A stretch of DNA of 64,000 nt, taken from positions 124,001 to 188,000 of the forward strand of contig CAJXOF010000001.1 of the NCBI GenBank assembly GCA_913057945.1, written 5' to 3'. The DNA is from an uncultured Hyphomonadaceae bacterium. Its GTDB lineage: Bacteria; Pseudomonadota; Alphaproteobacteria; Caulobacterales; Hyphomonadaceae. The notes under the pieces were generated by a model. It had not been told where the DNA came from and made no database searches. It saw only the letters and a list, made by a program, of their open reading frames with translations. This document shows, one piece after another, positions 11,554 to 20,325 of this stretch. A program made the translations under genes and the position numbers. Every line of letters starts with the position of its first letter. Positions within the stretch are counted from its first letter, which is position 1.

Positions 11554-12948
11554 CTAGAACCGCGTAGACGGATCAAACATACCTTCCGGCATGTGCACGC
11601 CGCGGCGTTCCATCTCGTCGAGGAATTTCGGCCGCAAACCGGTGGCGGCGAAATGCCCCTGCACCTTGCCCTCATCGGTCGTGCCCGTGCGCTCAAAGCG
11701 GAAGATCTCCTGCAACTGCACGACCGCGCCTTCCATGCCGGTGACTTCGGAAATCGAGACCACTTTGCGCGACCCATCCGACAGGCGCGTTGCCTGGACG
11801 ATGAAGTTTACAGCCGAAGCGATCTGCCCCCGGATAGCTGTCTCGGAAATCTTCATGCCGCCCATCATCACCATCTGTTCCAGACGGGTCAGCGCGTCGC
11901 GCGGATTGTTGGCGTGGATTGTGGCCATCGAGCCTTCATGGCCGGTATTCATGGCCTGCAGCATGTCGAAGGCCTCCTCGGACCGCACCTCACCCAGGAT
12001 CACACGATCCGGGCGCATGCGCAGGGCGTTCTTGACGAGTTCGCGCTGGCGGATCTCGCCCTTGCCTTCGATGTTTGGCGGACGGGTTTCCATGCGGGCG
12101 ACATGCGGCTGCTGGAGCTGGAGTTCAGCAGCGTCTTCGATCGTGATGAGACGTTCGTCTTCATTGATGGCAGCCGACAGTGCGTTCAGCAGCGTTGTCT
12201 TGCCTGAGCCGGTACCCCCGGAGATCACCGTCGAAGCCCGGCATTTCACCGCGCCGAGAATGAATTTGGCGACCGGTTCCGGGATCGCGCCAAAGCCGAC
12301 CAGCTTGTCCATGGTCAGGGGTGATTTGGAGAATTTCCGGATTGAGACGAGTGGGCCATCAATCGCAATCGGCAGCACGGCGGCGTTAACGCGGCTACCA
12401 TCCAGCAGGCGCGCATCGACCAGGGGCTGGCTTTCATCCACCCGGCGGCCCACCGCCGCCACGATGCGCTGCACGATGCGCAACAGATGGTCATTGTCGG
12501 CAAAGCGAACGGGCGCAAGCTGCAGCTTGCCGTGCCGTTCGACATAGACCTGATTATAGCCATTGATCAGGATATCGGCAATGGAATCATCCTTCAGGAG
12601 CGGTTCGATGGGGCCCAGGCCGGTCATCTCATCCATCACCGCGTCGGCGAAGCTCGCTTCCTCGGCGGCCGACAGGGCCATCTCTTCCTTCTTGATGATT
12701 TCCGAAACGATGCCCCGAACACGGCGGCGCATGGTTTCATCATCCAGCTTGTCGAGGGCCGACAGGTCGAGCTCATCAATCAGCTTGGCATGGATGCGCA
12801 GCTTCGCGTCCAATTGGTCAAAGGCTTTGGTATCACTCGCGGGCGGAGGCGGTGCAGGCTTCGGCGCAGCCGGGGTCGAAGCGTCGTCTTTCGGCGTCTC
12901 GACCGGCTCTGGCTTGGGAGCCGTGTTGGAAAATCCGAAACGGCTCAT
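11554..12948 (-). CDS. cpaF: Tad/Flp pilus assembly ATPase CpaF (TadA)
   Basis: 464 residues, a cytoplasmic hexameric secretion ATPase. The N-terminus is Pro/Ala-rich and probably disordered (1-45). Then come the N-terminal GSPII_E region and the RecA-like core with Walker A GGTGSGKTT (about residue 240), an Asp-box region with ITIEDAAELQL, Walker B in RVILGEVRSEEAFDML, and the His box MATIHANN. GAGGAG precedes the ATG by six bases, and the start overlaps the cpaE stop by four bases (ATGA). Confidence 0.95.
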   Translation of the reverse strand: MSRFGFSNTAPKPEPVETPKDDASTPAAPKPAPPPPASDTKAFDQLDAKLRIHAKLIDELDLSALDKLDDETMRRRVRGIVSEIIKKEEMALSAAEEASFADAVMDEMTGLGPIEPLLKDDSIADILINGYNQVYVERHGKLQLAPVRFADNDHLLRIVQRIVAAVGRRVDESQPLVDARLLDGSRVNAAVLPIAIDGPLVSIRKFSKSPLTMDKLVGFGAIPEPVAKFILGAVKCRASTVISGGTGSGKTTLLNALSAAINEDERLITIEDAAELQLQQPHVARMETRPPNIEGKGEIRQRELVKNALRMRPDRVILGEVRSEEAFDMLQAMNTGHEGSMATIHANNPRDALTRLEQMVMMGGMKISETAIRGQIASAVNFIVQATRLSDGSRKVVSISEVTGMEGAVVQLQEIFRFERTGTTDEGKVQGHFAATGLRPKFLDEMERRGVHMPEGMFDPSTRF

Positions 12949-14159
12949 TTCGCTCTCCTCTTCCCATTGGCTTGCTGGACTGGCTGCCGTGCAGCTTCAG
13001 GCATCATGCTGTCGACCAGCCGCGACACATCGGCGACCAGCGCGCTCTTCGGCTTCACTTCGCCAATCGGCTTGCCGAGATTCACGGCCGTGCGGGCGGC
13101 ATCCCAGTCGGACGTAATGGTTTCGTCAATCTTGCGGTCGATGGCTTTCTCTGCCTTGTCCACGGCAAATTCGGCACGGAATTTCTTCTTCGGAAACATC
13201 CGGTTCAGCACCAGCTTCGCCTTGCGGTCTGAGCTGCGCAGCATGTCCACTTCCCGCGCCATGTCAGCCGCAGCATGAAGACTTGGTACGGTCAGCTCAC
13301 TGACGATAACCGCCTCATCGACCGCGCCCAGGATCGGCTTGGTCCAGGGCATCATGTGACGCGGCATGTCGACCAGCACGTACGGGAATTCGGCGCAGGC
13401 AACATCGAGCAGGCGCAGGATCGCGGCCTCCGTGGCCAGCGCATCTGCGTCCGGGTTGCGCGGGGCGGAAATCGTCGAGACGCCATCCTCATGCTGCCAG
13501 CACCAGGCCGCCAGCAAGCGGGCATCCAGACGCTCCGGCGCAGCCGACAGCGCGGCAAGGTCAAGTTTCGGAACGGCTTCGAGGAACGAGCTGACCATGC
13601 CGTCCGCGACGTTCAGGTCGACAAGGCACACCTTGCCCGGCCCGACTTTCTCGCAGAGCGAAAAAGCGCTCTCAATGGCGAGGGTGGAAACCCCGGCGCC
13701 GCCAACGGCCCCGCGAAAGGCCCAGCAAACCGCTGAGGCCGGGCCGTCTCCACCGGCGACTGCCGCTTCAGCGGCGGCGCGGATGCGGTCGACCGATTCA
13801 AGAATTTCGTCGGCGCCTGCACTTACCGGCAGGATGTCCGATGCCTCGATTTTCATGAGGGCCCGGACGATATGAACCGGCAAATTGTCCGACACCATCA
13901 GGACGGCGCTGTCCGGCTTATCAACAGCGAGGCCAAGCACCACCTGCTCTGCCCCCGCCTGTCCCTGCTCCAGCAGGATCAGCGCGCCGCCGAACTTTTC
14001 CACGATCGTTGCCGAATCCATGGAGGATAGGTCGATGACATTCCGGCAGATCGTCTTGAGTTGCGCCAGACGCTCAGGCCCTGCGAGTGCGGCAATCGCG
14101 GGGATCATCGCGGGCGCAGGCGTTCCTGACCCGGCGAGGTTTCGAGCGACACCCGACAT
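12945..14159 (-). CDS. cpaE: Pilus assembly ParA-like protein CpaE (TadZ) with a degenerate P-loop
   Basis: 404 residues. An N-terminal receiver-like domain (about 30-125) precedes a MinD/ParA-like domain, the CpaE/TadZ layout that places the pilus machinery at the pole. The expected P-loop (about residue 140) reads FRGAVGGAGVST: it lacks both the signature Lys and the P-loop Lys of active ParA proteins. Departures here are known in TadZ proteins, so this may be a non-hydrolysing localiser. The start overlaps the upstream stop as TGATG. Confidence 0.88.
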   Translation of the reverse strand: MSGVARNLAGSGTPAPAMIPAIAALAGPERLAQLKTICRNVIDLSSMDSATIVEKFGGALILLEQGQAGAEQVVLGLAVDKPDSAVLMVSDNLPVHIVRALMKIEASDILPVSAGADEILESVDRIRAAAEAAVAGGDGPASAVCWAFRGAVGGAGVSTLAIESAFSLCEKVGPGKVCLVDLNVADGMVSSFLEAVPKLDLAALSAAPERLDARLLAAWCWQHEDGVSTISAPRNPDADALATEAAILRLLDVACAEFPYVLVDMPRHMMPWTKPILGAVDEAVIVSELTVPSLHAAADMAREVDMLRSSDRKAKLVLNRMFPKKKFRAEFAVDKAEKAIDRKIDETITSDWDAARTAVNLGKPIGEVKPKSALVADVSRLVDSMMPEAARQPVQQANGKRRAK

Positions 14160-14428
14160 CAGCTGCCTCCCGAAGCGCTGACCGAGGAATCCCGCAACTC
14201 CTTCGTCTTGCCTTCATTCAGGGCTTTCACGGCATTGGCAGCCCGCAGGCCAGACGTGGATTCCACGGCCTTGGAATTGCTCAGGTTTACGTCCCGGACC
14301 GATTGCTGGCGGATATTGTCCGCCGTTGCCTGCCCGAGGAGATATTTGTCCTGATTGTCATAGCTGGCACAGCCAGCAAGAAACAGGGTGGCCATCAGGA
14401 TGCCGGGTACAGAATGCTTGCGGGTCAT
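14159..14428 (-). CDS. Short lipoprotein in the CpaD position of the pilus operon
   Basis: 89 residues with a clear lipoprotein signal (MTRKHSVPGILMATLFLAGC; lipobox LAGC, Cys20) and a small polar tail. It sits where cpaD (tadD/rcpB-type accessory lipoprotein) stands in related operons, between the secretin and cpaE, but is far shorter than CpaD. AAGGAG lies six bases before the ATG, inside the end of cpaC. A role as secretin pilot or accessory protein is inferred from position only. Confidence 0.75.
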   Translation of the reverse strand: MTRKHSVPGILMATLFLAGCASYDNQDKYLLGQATADNIRQQSVRDVNLSNSKAVESTSGLRAANAVKALNEGKTKELRDSSVSASGGS

Positions 14429-14429
14429 G

Positions 14430-15728
14430 TCATTCTCCTTCGCCGACGAGCGGCACGGGGGCAGTTTGGTTCAGGAGGAAAAATTCGTCTTCGGTCGGCT
14501 CGGCGAATGCGTCGAGCGGGGACCGTAGAAGCGAGGGATGCGGTGCAGGCTGGACGAGGCGCGGAATGATGATGATCACCAATTCGCTCTCTTGACGCTG
14601 GTAGCGCTTGGACGAGAACAGCGCGCCCAGGACCGGCACATTGCCCAGCCACGGCGTTTGCCGAACATCATTGGAATAATCATTCTGCAACAGGCCGGCG
14701 ATCGCAAAGGCCTGACCATCATGCAGTTCAACCGTTGTATCGGCGCGACGGACGGAAATGCCGGGGATCTCGATGTCCTGGGCCCGGATGCCATTGTTGC
14801 GGTCAAGCTGTGACACTTCCGGGCGCACCCGCAAATTCACCAGTCCGTCGCCCAGCACAGTCGGCGTAAAGTCGAGGCTTACGCCGAACTTCTTGAACTC
14901 GACCGATATCTGGCCGTCCTCACTTGAAACCGGAATGGGGAACTCGCCGCCCGCCAGGAAACTTGCCGTGTCGCCAGACAAGGCCACCAGATTCGGCTCG
15001 GCCAGCGTGCGCACAATTCCCTTCTCTTCAAGGGCGCGCAATTCAACATCAATGTTCTCGCCACCGACATTGGTGAATAGGGCCACCGTCTTGGCGGCCA
15101 GTCCGGACACGGTGGATGGCTCAGTGACGGCTACTGCATCGCGTGCGTCCATGGAGTTGCCGAAGCCGATCTCCTTGACGGCGCTGCGGCTGGCTTCGAG
15201 GAAGCGAACTTCCAGCAGGACCTGCTGGCTCTGTCCGACGGACAGGCCATTGGCGACACCACCCGGCACGTAGCGCTCAGCGACCTGCACCGCCATTTCA
15301 GCGGCGGCGGCCGTGGTCATCTTCCCGTCAAGAAAGACGCCATCATGCACAGGATAGACATCAATGCGCTCTCCAGGCAGCAGATTGCCAAGATCAGTCC
15401 GCAGTTCATCAAGGCTCAGTTCGACCTCGACATCAATCAGTTCGGTAATCTCACCAGCTTCATTGTAGATCAGCACCGTGGTCGCCCCCGGCACCTTGCC
15501 GCGCAGGAAGAAAGACCGGTTGGACGTTGCCATGGCTTCGGCAATGTCCGGATCAGCAACGACCAGCGTCGAGAACCCCTGATCGGCTTCAATCACGGTC
15601 GAGCGGCCTTTTTCGAGGATAAGCACCTCGGCATCCGGGCCTGTGGTGCGCTCGGTCCAGGCATGGGCGGGCGCAATCGCGACAATGCCGATAACCAGCA
15701 GAAGCATGATGTAGGTAAGCTTGGGCAT
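14430..15728 (-). CDS. cpaC: Tad/Flp pilus outer-membrane secretin CpaC (RcpA)
   Basis: 432 residues with a signal peptide (MPKLTYIMLLLVIGIVAIAPAHA). A pilus-secretin N-terminal domain (about 40-110) is followed by a short BON-like region and the secretin beta domain (about 165-405), including VLLEVRFLEASR and VELHDGQAFAIAGLL. It forms the outer-membrane gate for the Flp pilus. Start and upstream stop share TGATG with cpaB. Confidence 0.93.
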   Translation of the reverse strand: MPKLTYIMLLLVIGIVAIAPAHAWTERTTGPDAEVLILEKGRSTVIEADQGFSTLVVADPDIAEAMATSNRSFFLRGKVPGATTVLIYNEAGEITELIDVEVELSLDELRTDLGNLLPGERIDVYPVHDGVFLDGKMTTAAAAEMAVQVAERYVPGGVANGLSVGQSQQVLLEVRFLEASRSAVKEIGFGNSMDARDAVAVTEPSTVSGLAAKTVALFTNVGGENIDVELRALEEKGIVRTLAEPNLVALSGDTASFLAGGEFPIPVSSEDGQISVEFKKFGVSLDFTPTVLGDGLVNLRVRPEVSQLDRNNGIRAQDIEIPGISVRRADTTVELHDGQAFAIAGLLQNDYSNDVRQTPWLGNVPVLGALFSSKRYQRQESELVIIIIPRLVQPAPHPSLLRSPLDAFAEPTEDEFFLLNQTAPVPLVGEGE

Positions 15729-16609
15729 CAGTTTGCCTCCTCGGTCAGCGATTTCGGTTTCGCAACCGGTGCAGTCACCGTGGTTTCACGGTCGCCATTG
15801 ATGACACGAACATTTGCGGTGGACCGGCGCGGTGGCGCGACGCGGCGTATGGGAGCCTTCTTCGGTTCCGACTTCACCAGCGTAATGACGTCCGCCTCTT
15901 CCTCTCGGCCGATCAGGGCAAGCCCCAACGCGCCCTGCATGCCGACGGCACCCAGCCTCAGCGCGCCTTCGGGCGAGACTTCCAGCGTAACCGTGCTGGA
16001 GGGACGTGCGCCCTCCAGATTGGATTCGAAGGTCTGGTCGACAGCCAGCACTTTCACATTCTTCAGAACGGGCCGCGCAATCAGGTCAGCGGTCACCCGC
16101 ACGGCGTCACCACCATAGGAGCTGGCGGGCTGGCCCGGCTCGCGCTGGATGAATTCGTTTACATCAACCCGGTCCCCCGGCAGGACGAACCCGGCTACGC
16201 CGGTATCGCTCCGCACCGTGATGGAAACGGCCCGCATGCCGGGCTCGATGGCCGCAGCGAGGGTAAGAAGGTTTCCGGCCGCATCGAGCTTTTCGAACAT
16301 GATCGGCTCGCCCGGCAGGATCAGGCCGCGCGCATACAGGATTTCGGAGAGGTCTGCCGCGTTGGTCAGGACACCTTCCGGAATGGATTCGGTCGGCCAG
16401 TTCAGGGTCTTCACATTGCTGGCGGAAACTTCTTCGCCCGGTTCGATCGCCGTAGCGGCGACGACCACGGACGACATTTCCACGACCTGCGCGGACATTT
16501 GCGCCGCGGCGTCATTGGAATTCGACGACATGTAGTAACGGCCAAGGAACACGGCAGCGATCCCGAGGACCGCCGACAGGCCAAGACTGATCAGGGGTGC
16601 CAGTTTCAT
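15728..16609 (-). CDS. cpaB: Flp pilus assembly protein CpaB (RcpC)
   Basis: 293 residues from the chosen ATG at 16607-16609, which has GGGAGAGGG eight bases upstream and gives a normal membrane anchor (MKLAPLISLGLSAVLGIAAV). A start 42 bases further out at 16651 has no Shine-Dalgarno. A SAF domain (about 45-105: AIEPGEEVSASNVK) and a RcpC/CpaB domain follow, with basic patches near the C-terminus. It is the first gene of the visible operon; the pilin, prepilin peptidase (cpaA) and TadD/E/F genes must lie elsewhere. 16652-16796 upstream should hold the promoter; I cannot assign boxes. Confidence 0.9.
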   Translation of the reverse strand: MKLAPLISLGLSAVLGIAAVFLGRYYMSSNSNDAAAQMSAQVVEMSSVVVAATAIEPGEEVSASNVKTLNWPTESIPEGVLTNAADLSEILYARGLILPGEPIMFEKLDAAGNLLTLAAAIEPGMRAVSITVRSDTGVAGFVLPGDRVDVNEFIQREPGQPASSYGGDAVRVTADLIARPVLKNVKVLAVDQTFESNLEGARPSSTVTLEVSPEGALRLGAVGMQGALGLALIGREEEADVITLVKSEPKKAPIRRVAPPRRSTANVRVINGDRETTVTAPVAKPKSLTEEAN

Positions 16610-16796
16610 TCTGAATGCCCTCTCCCGCGCATTATGCGCACTCATCAGCATTCACAATTAACTGTCAGGCGATAAGGTCTGTTGAAGAGATGCGGGAAAA
16701 TCTCGCCCGTGATCAGAACGGCGTATTAACCATAGTGAAATGACTCAGGTGACAGGGCTTAATGTTCCGCACCCGCCGGTTAACCGATGCCGGCAC

Positions 16797-17783
16797 TCAG
16801 TCCGTCAGGACAGCCGAAAACTGCTCGGCATCGACATTTCCACCCGTAACAAGAACGCCAATGCGTTTGCCGCGCATCTCGTCCGTCAGGCCCTTGATGG
16901 CTGCCGCCAGCGCCGCTGCACCGCCGGGTTCGGCCACGATCTTCAGATAGCGGAAGGCCCCGCGCATGGCGTCGCGCACGTCTTCATCCGACACGACCAG
17001 CCCGCCGCTCAGCAGGCGCTTGCCCAGCGCAAACGTGATCTTGCCCGGCGCGGGCGTCAGGATGGCATCGCAGATGGAGCGTGTGCCCGGCGCATTCGCC
17101 CGGATTTCGCCGGCCTCCAGGGACCGCGCCCAATCGTCATGGCCGACTGGCTCGGCTGTCCATATCCTGGTGCCCGGTGACAGATGCTCCATCGCCAGCG
17201 CAACGCCAGTGATCAGGCCCCCGCCCCCGGCGCAACAGATCAGATGGTCCAGCGGCGTACCCGCCTGTTCCATCTGGCGGGCAAATTCGAGCCCCGCAGT
17301 GCCTTGCCCGGCAATGATGTCCTTGTCGTCAAAGCTCGGCACCACGACAGCGCCCCGCTCGGCTGCAATCTGTGTGGCGATCTCTTCGCGGCTCTCGGTC
17401 TCGCGGTCATACAACCTGACTTCGCCGCCATCCGCCTCCACGCCGGCCACCTTGATGCGTGGCGCATCCGACGGCATCACGATCAGCGCGGGCATGCCGA
17501 GCAATCGCGCAGCACGCGCAACCCCTTGTGCATGATTACCGGAGGAGAATGCCACAACACCGGCCGCGCGCTGGTCAGTGGGAATCTGCGACAGCCGGTT
17601 CATGGCGCCGCGAATCTTGAAGCTGCCCGTCACCTGCAGGCACTCAGCCTTGATGAACAGCGACGCGCCCGCCATTTCATCCAGCTCATCATGCGTCAGG
17701 ATCGGCGTTTCACGCGCCACGCCCCGCACACGCTCGGCGGCGGCGAAAACATCTTCGAAATCTGGAAGTGCGTCAGCAGTCAT
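16797..17783 (-). CDS. Threonine/serine ammonia-lyase family protein (PLP fold-type II)
   Basis: 328 residues, the length of catabolic (TdcB-like) threonine dehydratases, without the regulatory C-terminal ACT domain of biosynthetic IlvA. The PLP lysine is in GSFKIRGAMN (about residue 55), the SSGNHAQGVA substrate loop is present, and the phosphate-binding glycine loop is CAGGGGLITG. It converts L-threonine or L-serine to the 2-oxo acid and ammonia; a serine racemase or hydroxyaspartate dehydratase activity is also possible in this fold. Confidence 0.85.
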   Translation of the reverse strand: MTADALPDFEDVFAAAERVRGVARETPILTHDELDEMAGASLFIKAECLQVTGSFKIRGAMNRLSQIPTDQRAAGVVAFSSGNHAQGVARAARLLGMPALIVMPSDAPRIKVAGVEADGGEVRLYDRETESREEIATQIAAERGAVVVPSFDDKDIIAGQGTAGLEFARQMEQAGTPLDHLICCAGGGGLITGVALAMEHLSPGTRIWTAEPVGHDDWARSLEAGEIRANAPGTRSICDAILTPAPGKITFALGKRLLSGGLVVSDEDVRDAMRGAFRYLKIVAEPGGAAALAAAIKGLTDEMRGKRIGVLVTGGNVDAEQFSAVLTD

Positions 17784-17832
17784 GCCGCAGGCCTAGACCG
17801 AACCGGCATGACCTGCAACGCAATTGCAAAGC

Positions 17833-18708
17833 CTAGAGCTTGTCCAGCATGGCCTTGGCGAGCGCCTTGGCGTCTGCGCCAATCTCGTCACTGGCCAGCG
17901 CATAGCCGAGCACGGCTTCGAAATAGCCGAGCTTGGAACCGCAATCATAATCCTGACCTTCATATTCGTAGGCAAAGAAGGACTGGGCTTCCATCAGGCG
18001 CGCCATGGCATCGGTCAGCTGGATCTCTCCGCCGGCACCCTTGCCCTGGCTTTCCAGCAGGCCGAAGATTTCCGGCTGCAGGATATAACGGCCTGTGATC
18101 TTGAGATTGGATGGCGCATCGGCGACCGGCGGTTTCTCGACCATGCCGGTCATCTCGATCAGGCGACCATCGCGCTCACCTTTCGGCGCGATCACGCCAT
18201 AGGAGGAAACCCGCTCCATCGGCACCTGGTCCACGGCGACAATATTGCCGCCCACCTTGTCATAGGCCTCAACCATTTGCGCGAGGCAGGACGGGCTGCC
18301 CTTGACCAGGACGTCCGGCAACAGCACCGCGAACGGTTCATTGCCGACAATATCCTTGGCGCACCAGACCGCATGGCCGAGGCCGAGCGGCGATTGCTGG
18401 CGCACGAAGCTGGCCGAACCGGCCGGCAGCTTGGTCTGCTTTACCTGTTCGAGAATGGCATCCTTGCCCTTCGCTTCGAGGGCGACTTCCAATTCATAGG
18501 CGATGTCGAAATAGTCTTCGATGGAGCCCTTGTTGCGCCCCGTCACGAAAACGATGTGCTCGATTCCGGCTTCCAGCGCTTCATCCACGACATATTGAAT
18601 GGCAGGCCGATCCACGACCGGCAGCATTTCTTTCGGGATGGCCTTCGTAGCGGGCAGGACCCTCGTACCAAATCCGGCCACAGGAAGAACGGCTTTTCTA
18701 ACGCGCAT
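17833..18708 (-). CDS. galU: UTP-glucose-1-phosphate uridylyltransferase
   Basis: 291 residues. It makes UDP-glucose for envelope polysaccharides and glycolipids. The nucleotidyltransferase signature is intact: GFGTRVLPATKAIPKEMLP (about residues 12-30), with VDRPAIQYVVDEA and FVTGRNKGSIEDYFD following. AAGGAG lies ten bases before the ATG. It stands alone between the ammonia-lyase and two small genes. Confidence 0.95.
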   Translation of the reverse strand: MRVRKAVLPVAGFGTRVLPATKAIPKEMLPVVDRPAIQYVVDEALEAGIEHIVFVTGRNKGSIEDYFDIAYELEVALEAKGKDAILEQVKQTKLPAGSASFVRQQSPLGLGHAVWCAKDIVGNEPFAVLLPDVLVKGSPSCLAQMVEAYDKVGGNIVAVDQVPMERVSSYGVIAPKGERDGRLIEMTGMVEKPPVADAPSNLKITGRYILQPEIFGLLESQGKGAGGEIQLTDAMARLMEAQSFFAYEYEGQDYDCGSKLGYFEAVLGYALASDEIGADAKALAKAMLDKL

Positions 18709-18819
18709 GAACAGGAAGCTCCTTGGAATTCAACATGTGGGCCCGGGCCCACCTTGCCGGGTTCTAAGCAGTCTTGGACTTAAATGGCGTTAACTTGGAG
18801 CAAGAAAGTGCCCGAAAGC

Positions 18820-19101
18820 CTACATCCAGCCTAGGCTGTACAGGCTTAACGCAGCAACACTACAGGCCAGTGACAAAACGAGCACCATGGTCAGGGAGCG
18901 CTTCACCGAGGGAGCCCGGCGTCCCCGCATTTCGGCTTCGAGCAGGTTCTGCAGCCGTCGCGCCGGAGAGACCCCTGCCGGATATCGCGGGTCGGCAGGT
19001 GGCGCTGACGGGGCTCGTGCAGACGCAGCTTCGGCCGGTTTTTCGACATCCTGCGCGCCGGATTCTTCCTGAATCGCTGACTTGCTCTGCGGAAGGGCCA
19101 T
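18820..19101 (-). CDS. Small tail-anchored membrane protein, unknown
   Basis: 93 residues; not recognised. The first 65 residues are Ala/Pro-rich and polar with a basic patch (RRLQNLLEAEMRGRR), and the only hydrophobic helix (about 71-90) ends two or three residues before the stop, so the protein would be anchored by its C-terminus with most of it in the cytoplasm. GGAG lies seven bases before the ATG, which supports translation. It lies between galU and another small gene. Confidence 0.55.
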   Translation of the reverse strand: MALPQSKSAIQEESGAQDVEKPAEAASARAPSAPPADPRYPAGVSPARRLQNLLEAEMRGRRAPSVKRSLTMVLVLSLACSVAALSLYSLGWM

Positions 19102-19176
19102 CTGAATTCTCCGGTAGCTCGCGCGGATTATGCCTGACGAGGACTAACCGATACCTAACAGAATCAAATTGACTGG

Positions 19177-19413
19177 TCAGTTCGGGACGGCCCCCAGGAA
19201 GACGCCGCCTTCGGGCGCCTGAAAGCCGAGCGCGCAGCGCATCGTGCCTGTTTCTTCCTGGTCTTCCAGAATGACAAAAGTCTTCAGGTGCGCGTCTCCC
19301 GTTTCCCGCTGTTCCGAGACCGCCTCAGAGCCATTGCTCCGAACAGTCGTGGCAGATGCCATGTTCCCGGAAATAAGGACCGCGACACCGGTGGACAGGA
19401 TTTGTCTGAGCAT
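19177..19413 (-). CDS. Small exported protein, unknown
   Basis: 78 residues with a probable cleavable signal peptide (MLRQILSTGVAVLISGNMASA) and a short mature part with one Cys (MRCALGFQ). AGGGAAG lies nine bases before the ATG. Not recognised; the mature part is too short to assign a fold. Confidence 0.5.
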   Translation of the reverse strand: MLRQILSTGVAVLISGNMASATTVRSNGSEAVSEQRETGDAHLKTFVILEDQEETGTMRCALGFQAPEGGVFLGAVPN

Positions 19414-19498
19414 GCGGCGGCACTTCCCTTAATCTGGTAATAACCATGCTTGATTGGAGAGCGCCGCCTATAGTCCGACGAGCTGTAAACTGCAAGTA

Positions 19499-20266
19499 TT
19501 AAAGGGGGGTCAGCGTATGCCCCCCATCGACGACCAGAGTCGCCCCGGTCATGTAGCTGCCCTGCTCGGACGCCAGCAACAGGAGCGGCCCGGTCAATTC
19601 GTCATAATTGCCAAAGCGGCGCATCGGCACACGCTTTGCCATTCTCTGCCCCGCTTCGGAATCGAGAAACTCGTCATTGATCGCCGTCTTGAAGTAACCG
19701 GGCGCGATGGCATTGACGCGGATTCCATGACGCGACCCCTCCAATGCCATTGTGCGAGTCAGATGGTCCACGGCGGCCTTGGAGGCCGAATAGGCGGAGA
19801 TCATGTTGGATGGCCGAAGGGCTGTAATCGACGCGATATTGATGATGGATCCGCCCGAATCGGCCTGGATCATCGCCTTGGTGGCATATTTCGCCACGCG
19901 CCAGACACCGGTGAGATTCGTTTCGATGACCGTATCCCAGTCCTTTTCCGGCATTTCCCAGAACCAACCCTCACGCGACAGGCCGGAATTGTTGACCACA
20001 ATGTCGCAGGGGCGGCCCAGCGCTTCGCGAATCTCTGCGAAGGCACCGGTCACGCTGTCTTCCGACGTCACATCCATTTCCACAGGAAGCGCCTTTCCCC
20101 CGCGTCTCTGGATTTCCCCGGCCAGTTCTTCCAGCTTGTCCAGGCGTCGAGCGGCCAGCACAACATGTGCCCCGGCATCGGCCAGAACATTGGCGAAATG
20201 CCGCCCCAGCCCACTCGATGCGCCGGTGACCAATGCCGTCTTATTAGCTAAACTGAACAATCTCAT
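19499..20266 (-). CDS. SDR-family oxidoreductase
   Basis: About 255 residues. Classical short-chain dehydrogenase: cofactor loop TGASSGLGRHF near the N-terminus, NNSG motif, catalytic Ser in the IINIAS segment and YSASK catalytic motif. The substrate cannot be told from sequence. Start: the ATG at 20264-20266 has GGAGG only two bases away, but a TTG two codons inside (20258-20260) has it eight bases away, so the true start may be the TTG. It is divergent from pntAA, with 59 bases between the ATGs. Confidence 0.88.
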   Translation of the reverse strand: MRLFSLANKTALVTGASSGLGRHFANVLADAGAHVVLAARRLDKLEELAGEIQRRGGKALPVEMDVTSEDSVTGAFAEIREALGRPCDIVVNNSGLSREGWFWEMPEKDWDTVIETNLTGVWRVAKYATKAMIQADSGGSIINIASITALRPSNMISAYSASKAAVDHLTRTMALEGSRHGIRVNAIAPGYFKTAINDEFLDSEAGQRMAKRVPMRRFGNYDELTGPLLLLASEQGSYMTGATLVVDGGHTLTPL

Positions 20267-20325
20267 GCCCTCCAATTCAAAAATTCGTGTTGCGCGCCGC
20301 AATATTTTTCCTCTATCCCGGTGAT

